Source: Thermoplasmata archaeon
Lineage (GTDB): Archaea > Thermoplasmatota > Thermoplasmata > GCA-020350865
Length of the DNA: 5,568 bases
Assembly (NCBI GenBank): GCA_020350865.1
Contig: CP070726.1
Span: forward strand, 106,288 to 111,855
Reading direction: 5' to 3'
A program made the translations under genes and the position numbers. This document shows positions 1 to 5,568 of this stretch, in pieces. Within the stretch, counting starts at the first letter, position 1. Each line of letters starts with the position of its first letter. The notes beneath the pieces were generated by a model. It did no database searches. It saw only the letters and a program-made list of their open reading frames with translations, and had not been told where the DNA came from.

Positions 1-2
1 CA

Positions 3-3000
3 TGCGGCGATTGGGTGGTCAATGTCACCTCCCCACAACTTGTTGACGGCATGAACATAACCCTAAAAGGTTCGCTGTTGGTCTATGGCCAAATTGCGCT
101 GAGCAATACGATATTAAGAATGGACTCGGCCCCAGACACCCTTTACGGTGTGGTTTTGAACAGCAGTTCCATCTTCAAAGGAGAGAATATCACCATTATG
201 AGGAACGATACACAGCCCTACTTCTTTAATATCCTTAAGGATGCAAATGTCATAATAAACGGCTCAATAATCAACAATTCAGGGAACGATGGGCCTGAGG
301 GCGAGGAATACAAGAAGGGAATTCATTCTCTTACAGGAAATCTGACCATTACAAATACAGTAATTGATGTGGGGTGTATCGGCCTAAAAATACATGCAAG
401 TCCCGGCTTTATTGGTTCAATAGAAAATGTCACCTTCCGCTCAATTCCAGGCATAGAAACAGAGAGTCTATTGGACATAAGAGATTCATCTGGCGTGAAT
501 ATCACACAGTGCAATTTATCAGCTCGAGCACCTCACGGGATATATGCCCAATCCTCATCTAATCTTAATATCTCTGACTCCGAAATAATAATGGACGGCG
601 ATTGGGATGATGCCTTTTATGGTATATTTTTATCAGATTGCTCAAATTCTCACATCTTCAATAATACCATTATCTACGGCAGACCTGCCGTAAATATCCT
701 TGACTCTCATGATATAACCATAGAATCCTCAGTTATATCATCCCGGGACGAAGAAGGGATATGTGTTGAGAGGTCCCATCACACCACCATTCGGAATTGC
801 ACCTTCGGTCACGGCGAAGACGAACCTAGGACCGCGATGTACATGTCCTGGTGCTCGAACAGTGTGATCGAGGACATGGTTTCAATCGAAATCCAAAATT
901 TCTTGAAGATGGAGAACGAATCAACATCCACCCTTAGGAATCTAAATATATCGGGTGAAACCGGCATCTGGCTTAAATATTCCAACAATATCAATGTTTA
1001 TGATACTTATATCCATTTCATATACACTGGGATGATAATCACCGGGTGCCGCGATATATACCTCACAAATACCACCATCACCCTCACGTTCTACTGCCTT
1101 ACAATTCGAAGTCCAGGTCCGGTGAAACTGTCAAACTGCACCCTCGCCAACGGTATCGCAGGAGAGATGCTCGCAGATGGCTATGAGGGCGAATTAGGAG
1201 AGGTTCTTTTGACAAACTCCACCATCATTTCCATAACCGAAGAATCCATGGTGCTCAACAACTCCGCTGTTGTATCACTCATCAACACATCCTTCAACCT
1301 CACAAGGCTTAGAATCAAGGATGGCGCTTCCAGGGTGGAGGTCTACCACTACCTATCTCTCCAGGTATACGATATTGACAATTCCCCTCCCGCCCTGGCA
1401 AACATCACCATATTCAATGCCATGCAGTTCATGGTGTACTTCCAAACCGTGCCCAACGGCCATGCCGCCTGGGTACTCATCCATGACAGGACGGTTTTCA
1501 GGGATGAGAATTACTCGGACAATCCTTACCTCATCAATTTCTTTGACGGCAGGCACGCAGGCAGTCAATTGCTCTTCATCAATTACAGCCAGCATGTGGA
1601 TGTACACGTCCACAATGAACTGCCCTATGCTCTGTTGGTGAACATCTATGGTGTCTATGATATGCCGGATCCCATACCAGATATAATCACCCCCAATCCC
1701 ACCACCAACTTTGATATCGCTCTGAATTATACTTACTTCGATCAGGAAAACGACCCCGAATCAGGCACTGTGATACACTGGATTGTGGAGGATACTATAA
1801 GAAGCGCATATAATGGCTGGACCACCATTCCCTCCCAGTATACTGCGAAGGGTGAGCGCTGGCAGGCCAAGGTCTATCCCTCGGATGGCTACGACAGCAC
1901 TTATCCAGATCACCCTTATGAAAGCAATGTCATCCGGATAGAAAACACCCCCCCGGAGGTCAGCAACGTGACCGTCTCCCCTTCCGAACCAACAGGTGGA
2001 GATGATCTTTTTGTGAACTATGACTTCTATGATGTTGATGGTGATGACCTTGCATTCAGTACCACCCATAGATGGTATTTTTGGAACGAGGGATTAGGTG
2101 CTTGGGAGTACATTGGTGTAGACAGCTTCTATCTTTCCAGTCAATACACGTCCAAAGGCCAGCTCTGGAAGTGCAATGTGACACCCCATGATGGGGATGA
2201 TGCAGGCATCTTTGAGGATTCCCAGATAGTGATGATCGGTAACACACCTCCTGTAGTTCAAAATCCTAAGGTAATATCGGAAACAGGTGATGCATTTGCT
2301 AAGGGCAGTGACAATCTGAAGGTCGCATACAACTTCACAGATGTGGATGGCGATTCAGAGAACGGTACCAAGTACGTATGGTACTTGGACAGGGACGGAA
2401 GTGGTTGGACCCCGTACTTTGTCAACTCCAGTGTTCTGCCTTTTAACTACACCCAAAGGGGTGATCTCTGGCGCTGTAAAATCGTTCCTGCAGACGGTGA
2501 GGATTTCGGGCCTGAGGCGTGGACTGACGCAGTGGAGATAATCAACACACCCCCGCAGGTTTCGAATGTTTCCGTTCTGCCCTCATATGCCACTTCCTCC
2601 GACAATCTTTCCGTATCGTACGATTTTTACGATTATGATGGCGATGCTGACAACGGCACCTCTTTCAGATGGGTGTATGAGGATGCTTTCGGTGTGGGAT
2701 GGGACAGCGGTATCATAGGAAATGTGGCACATTCCCAAGCCATATATAAGGGTCAGACATGGTTCTGCTATGTGACACCGAGTGACGGAGTAAATGTGGG
2801 CACCGAAGTAAGATCAGCGGGTGTGATCATTCACAACACTCCACCTATAATAGCCGAAGCGGAGGTGGAGGTAGCCACAGAGGGAGGAAACTTACTCCTG
2901 AGATTGCACCATACAGCGCTCGATACTGACGGTGACGAAGTGATCGCAATGGAAATCCACTGGTTCCAAAATAATCAGAGTCAACCGGAATTGAATGATA

Positions 3001-4844
3001 ACCACACAGTTGCCCAGGATTTCCTTATCAAAGGACAGAGTTGGTCCGCCTCTATAAGGGCTTTCGACGGTGAGAACTGGAGCAAATGGTCTGACACGAA
3101 TAATGTATCTATTCCCAATATTGCCCCCTATATAAGAGGTACAGTGACACTTAGTCCGCAGAAGGCGAAGTCCAATGAGGATCTCATACCCAGTTATGTG
3201 AATTTGTTCAAGGATGATGACGGAGATGCATTCTCAAAAGCATGGATTAAATGGTACAGGGACAACGGTCACATGGAGGCACATGATAACTCCACACAAT
3301 TACCATGGTACCTGACAAAAAAAGGAGAAATCTGGTTCTGTAAGGTGAGAGTATTTGACGGTGATGATTGGAGCGATTGGTACTCAAGCACAACCTCTGT
3401 AATCGAAAACAGTCCCCCGTCCAATGTCACGCTGGAGCCCCATGAAGGCACCGTAACCATGACTGAGACCGAGTCGTTAAAATTCAATGCCTCTGCCAAG
3501 GATACCGATGAAGATACTCTGTCATACAGGTGGATGCTGGACGGCAGAATCGTCCAGCTGGAGGAAGGGGTTGCGAATTCCATCTATCTTCATAAGACGG
3601 ATTATACCTCAGAGGGTGATTATATCCTACGACTCGTGGTCTCAGATGGTGATGACATCTACGAAAATACATGGATAGTAATCGTCCATAAGAAAAATCG
3701 TTTACCAAAAATCACAGTTGTTGGTCCAGAAGGAAGAAGCGCCGAAATAGACGAGGGAGAATCCCTCACATTCTCCATTACCAAGTCGGATCCCGATGGA
3801 GACGGCCTGGATGTGCGCTGGCTGCTCGACGGCGTAAAGGTATGGGAGGCCTCGGATAAGTACACCTATTCCCCTGATTACTATTCCAGTGGAAGCCGTA
3901 ATGTCACTGTGGAGGTTTTTGAGACCGAAAGCGGGGAAAACAGCACATACACGTGGAGCGTGGAAGTGGAGGATGTGGAGGATATTGAGAAGGTGGAGAG
4001 ACTGTTAGGTCAGTCATACGACTGGTGGGGATTGGTGCTTGCCATACTTTCGGGTGTGGTTGCCATATTGCTTGCCGTGATAGGCCTCCTCAGGGTAAGA
4101 AGGAAGAAGAACAGAATGAAGGAGCACATGATGGAGATGGACAGGGTGATGGAAGAGGAGGAAGATCCGTCTGCTGTTGATGATAAACTCGAGGAATTTG
4201 AACAACAGATAAGAGAGGAGTTCTCCCAGGGTAAACTGGAGGACCTGCATTTCTTACTTTTGCAGGAGGTAATAGCCAGCAAACGAGGTGCGGTCAGAAA
4301 AGCGGTTGTCACTCGTAAATTCGGACGATTGCCAGAGGGTGTAATAAAGGACCTGGATGAGATGTTAAAGGATGGCAAGATTTCAAAAGAGGAATACGGA
4401 ACTTTCATGTCCACAATCTCGAAATCAGAGACGCTATCTCCCCAAGAGAAGGAAGAACTATCAAAAATGATTGCCAAGTGGGAAGAGGAGGATAAAGACA
4501 TATTTGAGGAAGAACCAGTCAAGGATGGGATAGAGACTAAGGATACAGAGGAATTGGAGATCGAAGAAGAAACGGAACCTACAATCATTGAGGAGGAGGA
4601 GCCAAGAGAACCCGAGCACAAAATAGTGAAAGAAGAGGAACCTGAGGTACCAAAAGATTCTGAAATTGAGGGGGACCAAGAGGACGTAACCGAAAAGAAA
4701 AGAGAAGATAAAGAATCCAGTCAGGATGATTTTTCCGAGGATGAGGGGAGCAAGGGGAATCAAGAGTATCAGAAGCAAAAAAAGACCAAGAAAACGAGCC
4801 AGGGGATGATGGATGAGGTGGAAAGCTCCTTAAACGAGGAATGA
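3..4844 (+). CDS. Giant type I surface protein: beta-helix, eight Ig/PKD-like repeats, TM helix, cytoplasmic tail (5' partial)
   Basis: Likely a cell-surface adhesin or recognition protein; no enzyme active site is visible. The frame is open to the left edge. The GTG at 15 is only the first possible start inside the window, and the preceding codons (3-14) read C-G-D-W, so the signal peptide and true start lie upstream. Numbered from that GTG: beta-helix to about 435, linker domain 436-555, Ig-like repeats 556-1135, PKD-like repeats 1136-1332, TM helix 1337-1359, basic stop-transfer RVRRKKNR from 1360, and a tail of about 250 residues ending at TGA 4842. I count about 44 N-x-S/T sequons (x not Pro) before the TM helix and none after it, which fits an outside-N, inside-C topology. 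The parts resemble NosD-type beta-helix and PKD/Ig repeats common in archaeal secreted proteins. The ligand is unknown. The coding frame is certain; adhesin function is inferred. Confidence 0.93.
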   Translation, partial: CGDWVVNVTSPQLVDGMNITLKGSLLVYGQIALSNTILRMDSAPDTLYGVVLNSSSIFKGENITIMRNDTQPYFFNILKDANVIINGSIINNSGNDGPEGEEYKKGIHSLTGNLTITNTVIDVGCIGLKIHASPGFIGSIENVTFRSIPGIETESLLDIRDSSGVNITQCNLSARAPHGIYAQSSSNLNISDSEIIMDGDWDDAFYGIFLSDCSNSHIFNNTIIYGRPAVNILDSHDITIESSVISSRDEEGICVERSHHTTIRNCTFGHGEDEPRTAMYMSWCSNSVIEDMVSIEIQNFLKMENESTSTLRNLNISGETGIWLKYSNNINVYDTYIHFIYTGMIITGCRDIYLTNTTITLTFYCLTIRSPGPVKLSNCTLANGIAGEMLADGYEGELGEVLLTNSTIISITEESMVLNNSAVVSLINTSFNLTRLRIKDGASRVEVYHYLSLQVYDIDNSPPALANITIFNAMQFMVYFQTVPNGHAAWVLIHDRTVFRDENYSDNPYLINFFDGRHAGSQLLFINYSQHVDVHVHNELPYALLVNIYGVYDMPDPIPDIITPNPTTNFDIALNYTYFDQENDPESGTVIHWIVEDTIRSAYNGWTTIPSQYTAKGERWQAKVYPSDGYDSTYPDHPYESNVIRIENTPPEVSNVTVSPSEPTGGDDLFVNYDFYDVDGDDLAFSTTHRWYFWNEGLGAWEYIGVDSFYLSSQYTSKGQLWKCNVTPHDGDDAGIFEDSQIVMIGNTPPVVQNPKVISETGDAFAKGSDNLKVAYNFTDVDGDSENGTKYVWYLDRDGSGWTPYFVNSSVLPFNYTQRGDLWRCKIVPADGEDFGPEAWTDAVEIINTPPQVSNVSVLPSYATSSDNLSVSYDFYDYDGDADNGTSFRWVYEDAFGVGWDSGIIGNVAHSQAIYKGQTWFCYVTPSDGVNVGTEVRSAGVIIHNTPPIIAEAEVEVATEGGNLLLRLHHTALDTDGDEVIAMEIHWFQNNQSQPELNDNHTVAQDFLIKGQSWSASIRAFDGENWSKWSDTNNVSIPNIAPYIRGTVTLSPQKAKSNEDLIPSYVNLFKDDDGDAFSKAWIKWYRDNGHMEAHDNSTQLPWYLTKKGEIWFCKVRVFDGDDWSDWYSSTTSVIENSPPSNVTLEPHEGTVTMTETESLKFNASAKDTDEDTLSYRWMLDGRIVQLEEGVANSIYLHKTDYTSEGDYILRLVVSDGDDIYENTWIVIVHKKNRLPKITVVGPEGRSAEIDEGESLTFSITKSDPDGDGLDVRWLLDGVKVWEASDKYTYSPDYYSSGSRNVTVEVFETESGENSTYTWSVEVEDVEDIEKVERLLGQSYDWWGLVLAILSGVVAILLAVIGLLRVRRKKNRMKEHMMEMDRVMEEEEDPSAVDDKLEEFEQQIREEFSQGKLEDLHFLLLQEVIASKRGAVRKAVVTRKFGRLPEGVIKDLDEMLKDGKISKEEYGTFMSTISKSETLSPQEKEELSKMIAKWEEEDKDIFEEEPVKDGIETKDTEELEIEEETEPTIIEEEEPREPEHKIVKEEEPEVPKDSEIEGDQEDVTEKKREDKESSQDDFSEDEGSKGNQEYQKQKKTKKTSQGMMDEVESSLNEE
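105..1319 (+). other. Right-handed parallel beta-helix domain (NosD/PbH1-like), residues ~31-435
   Basis: This part of the large protein is built of irregular rungs of about 22-30 residues. Each has a turn rich in Ser/Asn/Cys/His followed by alternating hydrophobic residues and an N-x-[TS]-[IVF] step. Clear rungs include SSGVNITQCNL (from 158), SSNLNISDSEI (from about 181), CSNSHIFNNTI (about 207), SHDITIESSVI (from 231), SHHTTIRNCTF, SNNINVYDTYI, CRDIYLTNTTI and GPVKLSNCTL. The recurring NxT/NCT steps look like the Asn ladders of parallel beta-helices and also form N-glycosylation sequons. Such folds bind or cut polysaccharides in some families and are purely structural in others. I see no conserved catalytic Asp/Arg/Lys set, so binding or scaffolding is the better guess. 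Confidence 0.85.
1320..1679 (+). other. Linker beta-domain between helix and repeats (carboxypeptidase-regulatory-like), residues ~436-555
   Basis: After the last beta-helix rung the pattern changes to VEVYHYLSLQVYDIDNSPPA (441 onward), then NITIFN, a Gly/Ala/Trp turn (NGHAAWVLI) and DNPYLINF. This resembles the small beta-sandwich of the carboxypeptidase regulatory-like or transthyretin-like type: a strand V-x-V-x-D, a P-L/P-A-x-A-x-V/I turn, a G-x-A-x-W strand, and a closing N-P-Y-x-I strand. The same domain often follows beta-helices in archaeal surface proteins. It probably caps the helix and joins it to the repeat stalk. The assignment rests on pattern likeness only. Confidence 0.5.
1680..3419 (+). 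repeat. Six tandem Ig-like repeats (R1-R6), 92-101 residues each
   Basis: Repeat starts by nucleotide are R1 1680, R2 1956, R3 2253, R4 2556, R5 2847 and R6 3129. Each unit runs from a strand V-S-N-V-x-V through an acidic turn (D-x-D-G-D in R2-R6, DQENDP in R1), a W/H-W-containing strand, a K/R-G-x-x-W-x-[CA]-x-[VI] strand and an acidic D-G turn, to a closing N-T-P-P (N-I-A-P in R5, N-S-P-P in R6). This matches the widespread bacterial and archaeal extracellular repeat typified by NTPP-x-V and KG-x-x-W-x-C-x-V-x-P-x-DG. The array probably forms a rigid stalk holding the beta-helix away from the membrane, possibly stiffened by Ca2+ at the acidic turns. The copies differ strongly in DNA and protein sequence, so the array is not a recent expansion. 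Confidence 0.88.
3420..4010 (+). repeat. Two membrane-proximal PKD-like repeats (R7-R8), residues 1136-1332
   Basis: R7 (from 3420) and R8 (from 3708) share a different pattern from R1-R6: an E-x-E-S-L-x-F strand, D-x-D-x-D turn (DTDEDT, DPDGDG), a strand of the form Y/V-R-W-x-L-D-G-x-x-V, then Y-x-S-x-G, a V-x-V strand and a final W-x-V-x-V strand. This is the layout of PKD/cadherin-like beta-sandwiches. They lack the KG-x-x-W-x-C strand. R8 ends in a Glu/Asp/Val-rich connector (about 1316-1332) leading into the TM helix. They likely form the base of the stalk. Confidence 0.8.
4023..4115 (+). other. Transmembrane helix and basic stop-transfer, residues 1337-1367
   Basis: Residues 1337-1359 are continuously hydrophobic: two Trp at the outer face, then L/V/A/I/G through to a Leu pair. 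They are followed at once by RVRRKKNR. By the positive-inside rule the C-terminal side is cytoplasmic. It is the only hydrophobic span in the visible protein. It is not an archaeosortase-type tripartite tail, since a 250-residue domain follows in place of a short basic end. Confidence 0.93.
4179..4490 (+). other. Cytoplasmic helical module with two SHOCT-like units, residues ~1389-1492
   Basis: The juxtamembrane tail is helical and charged. Two segments align with each other: residues 1397-1420 (R-E-E-F-S-Q-G-K-L then D-L-H-F) and 1445-1468 (D-E-M-L-K-D-G-K-I then K-E-E-Y). Both have a helix ending in G-K-[LI], then an aromatic residue six positions after the Lys-hydrophobic pair starts, and both end in Ile. 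Their Gly residues are 48 apart. The second copy looks like SHOCT, a short helical hairpin often found at protein ends and thought to mediate oligomerisation. A basic linker (S-K-R-G-A-V-R-K-A) separates them, and a third helix (S-P-Q-E-K-E-E-L-S-K-M) follows and ends near Trp 1489. The role is unknown; docking or self-association is the inference. Confidence 0.55.
4482..4841 (+). other. Glu/Lys-rich, probably disordered C-terminal tail, residues 1490-1609
   Basis: About 120 residues are dominated by Glu, Asp and Lys with scattered Pro, and contain almost no aromatic or long hydrophobic runs. A basic patch K-K-T-K-K lies near the end, followed by Q-G-M-M-D-E-V and a final N-E-E. The composition predicts an unstructured polyampholyte in the cytoplasm. 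The coding strand is strongly purine-rich here, which follows from GAG/GAA/AAG codons and need not be a separate DNA signal. Confidence 0.75.
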
Positions 4845-4893
4845 ACAGAAAAAGAGTGAATTCGAAGAGGCTAAGATAATGTTGAAAAAATAT
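4845..4893 (-). terminator. Convergent spacer with U-tracts for the - strand transcript
   Basis: The two stop codons face each other 49 bases apart. The + strand has A6 at 4885-4890 and A5 at 4849-4853. Read on the - strand these are T6, three bases after the acetyltransferase stop, and a second T5. Archaeal RNA polymerase terminates at such T-runs without a hairpin, and no convincing hairpin is present. Serial T-tracts are typical of this kind of terminator. Confidence 0.5.
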
Positions 4894-5451
4894 CTACTCA
4901 TCTTCTGTGAAATATTGGGAAGAGTCGCCTAATATCTTCTGTTTTTTAAAGGGAGGAAGGATGAGATATCCATGGTAACGTGAGAGGTCAAATGGCAGGT
5001 GCCGAAACTCGTCCTCGGACATGAATCCGGCATTTTTAAAGAACTGCTCGGCCTTTGCATTGAGGGGTTTTGTGATCATATAGCCAGAGGTTTGATTGAG
5101 GCCAAGGATGAGCAACCTAAAGCCCAACTTCCTGCTTCTGAATTTTGGGAGGGTCTCAATGGCTCTCAGCACATATATTGAGTCCCCTGTTATGGGGGTC
5201 TCCTCAAAGCTCGTAATGTATACCCATGCTATGATGGTTTTTTCCTTCACGGCAAGAATGAAAATAGGGCGCGGAAATTCACGCAGCCAGGTCTTAAATG
5301 CTTTTGAATAATCTACCATTCCCAGGCCCTTGAAAAAACCGAATTCACCGCCAGGCTCCTCTTCCGAGAAACCAATCTCGAATTTATCTAAGTCATCAAC
5401 ATCTTCCATTTTTATAAAGGAATATACGCCTCTTCTTGCCAGTTTCTTCAC
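4894..5451 (-). CDS. GNAT-family N-acetyltransferase, 185 residues
   Basis: Probably transfers an acetyl group from acetyl-CoA to an amine; the substrate is not evident. The N-terminal strand and acidic turn (Y-S-F-I-K-M-E-D-V-D-D, 10-20) match the usual GNAT beta-1. Residues 62-82 give the beta2-beta3 hairpin (P-I-F-I-L-A-V then T-I-I-A-W-V-Y-I). Residues 92-118 give beta4 plus the CoA-binding loop and helix, with R-S-R-K-L-G (105-110) where R/Q-x-x-G-x-G/A is usual, so the first Gly is Lys. Residues 131-143 (N-A-K-A-E-Q-F-F-K-N-A-G-F) are the typical C-terminal motif with the Asn and the GF. The start is GTG at 5451. The frame closes upstream at 5485-5487 with no ATG between, and the ATG at 5409 would cut off beta-1. 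A weak purine-rich stretch (GAAGGG) lies 7 bases before the GTG. Its stop faces the large surface-protein gene. The fold is fairly sure; the function is not. Confidence 0.85.
   Translation of the reverse strand: MKKLARRGVYSFIKMEDVDDLDKFEIGFSEEEPGGEFGFFKGLGMVDYSKAFKTWLREFPRPIFILAVKEKTIIAWVYITSFEETPITGDSIYVLRAIETLPKFRSRKLGFRLLILGLNQTSGYMITKPLNAKAEQFFKNAGFMSEDEFRHLPFDLSRYHGYLILPPFKKQKILGDSSQYFTEDE
4936..4945 (+). terminator. Possible T-tract terminator of the large gene
   Basis: The first T-run on the + strand after the large gene is T6 at 4940-4945, preceded by TTCTG, about 95 bases past the stop. It lies inside the 3' end of the opposing acetyltransferase gene. If used, the two transcripts would overlap by roughly 50 bases of coding sequence. 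It could equally be only the Lys codons of the other strand (residues 168-171). Confidence 0.3.
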
Positions 5452-5468
5452 TGTTTTCCCTTCTTTTA

Positions 5469-5478
5469 GCTTTAAATG
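5469..5478 (-). promoter_or_regulatory. Possible TATA box for the acetyltransferase gene
   Basis: TTTAAA at 5471-5476, read on the - strand as ATTTAAAG, is the best match to an archaeal TATA box upstream of the gene. Its centre is about 22 bases before the GTG. Archaeal start sites usually lie about 25 bases downstream, so a transcript from here would begin at or next to the start codon, that is, leaderless or nearly so. No clear purine-rich BRE sits directly upstream. The hexamer is palindromic, so direction is not fixed by it alone. Confidence 0.3.
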
Positions 5479-5568
5479 ACGGTGTCATAGAACATCTAGC
5501 CTGTGGTAAGGCTTCTGCCTGCGTGTGGGGCCTTGTTGATTTTGAGCCTCTCTTGAAGTTACTCTAAG
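5479..5568. other. Upstream region at the right edge; no supported gene
   Basis: No open frame with a start codon and convincing protein is present. On the - strand one frame is open from the window edge to a TGA at 5485-5487, giving 27 residues that end in Y-H-R-L-D-V-L. It could be the C-terminus of an upstream gene, but it is too short to judge. On the + strand a frame without ATG runs to TAA at 5565-5567. Short GCCT/AGGC/GCCT inverted words at 5499-5520 could form alternative 4-bp hairpins, which is within chance. No tRNA cloverleaf was found. Confidence 0.4.

Noticed and set aside
105..1319. Polysaccharide lyase or pectinase activity for the beta-helix
   Set aside because: No conserved catalytic residue cluster could be picked out across rungs. 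The Asn/Thr/Ser turns suit a structural or binding helix better.
1270..1641. 123-residue + strand frame in another phase
   Set aside because: It lies inside the linker-domain coding region, is rich in Ser/Thr/Pro with no fold pattern, and is an out-of-frame shadow.
4010..4621. 203-residue open frame on the - strand, Ser-rich with a hydrophobic end
   Set aside because: It is the antisense shadow of the TM helix and Glu/Lys-rich tail: GAG/GAA on the + strand reads as CTC/TTC on the other, giving Ser/Leu/Phe. It has no domain and overlaps a clear coding frame entirely.
4480..4760. Long purine-rich strand (GAG/GAA/AAG) as a possible triplex or structural DNA element
   Set aside because: The bias is fully explained by Glu and Lys codons and is interrupted often; no mirror-repeat symmetry stands out.
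4461..4778. 105-residue - strand frame looking like a hydrophobic membrane protein
   Set aside because: The Leu/Phe/Ile run is the reverse reading of the acidic purine-rich tail codons. There is no independent support for it.
4999..5311. Two + strand frames of 60 and 71 residues opposite the acetyltransferase
   Set aside because: Both are antisense to the recognised GNAT motifs and show no protein features of their own.
5499..5520. GCCT/AGGC/GCCT words that could form two exclusive hairpins, like a small riboswitch or attenuator
   Set aside because: The stems are only 4 bp and there is no T-run or conserved aptamer pattern. They are expected by chance in a stretch this long.
5485..5568. 27-residue end of a possible upstream - strand gene
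   Set aside because: The frame is open only because it is short and cut by the edge. Its composition gives no recognisable family, so I do not call it a gene.

Overview
The window holds one very large surface-protein gene on the + strand, cut by the left edge, and one small acetyltransferase gene on the - strand, converging on it. The most likely source is an archaeon, probably a euryarchaeote of the Thermoplasmatota type. This is inferred from three things: the protein style (beta-helix plus tandem Ig/PKD-like repeats, very many N-glycosylation sequons, a single C-terminal membrane anchor), simple T-tracts after the genes in place of hairpin terminators, and a TATA-like TTTAAA upstream of the - strand gene. 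No rRNA, tRNA or signature housekeeping gene is present to confirm it.

Layout: positions 3-4844 (+) encode more than 1,610 residues of a modular type I membrane protein. In order it has a right-handed beta-helix (NosD-like) to about residue 435, a linker beta-domain (about 436-555), six tandem Ig-like repeats of 92-101 residues (556-1135), two PKD-like repeats (1136-1332), one transmembrane helix (1337-1359), and a long cytoplasmic tail. The tail holds two SHOCT-like helical units and ends in a Glu/Lys-rich, probably disordered stretch. Residues are numbered from the GTG at position 15, but the frame is open to the window edge, so the true start and signal peptide lie outside. A 49-base spacer (4845-4893) with A-tracts, which are U-tracts for the - strand transcript, separates it from the second gene. 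Positions 4894-5451 (-) encode a 185-residue GNAT-fold acetyltransferase starting at GTG. The remaining bases to 5568 are its upstream region, with a possible TATA element and no gene I can support.

The two genes face each other and nothing in the sequence ties them functionally. The large protein is best read as a glycosylated cell-surface adhesin or recognition protein. Its notable feature is a roughly 250-residue intracellular part with a folded, internally duplicated module, which suggests coupling of surface contact to something in the cytoplasm. I found no CRISPR array, insertion sequence, RNA gene or recognisable defence system.
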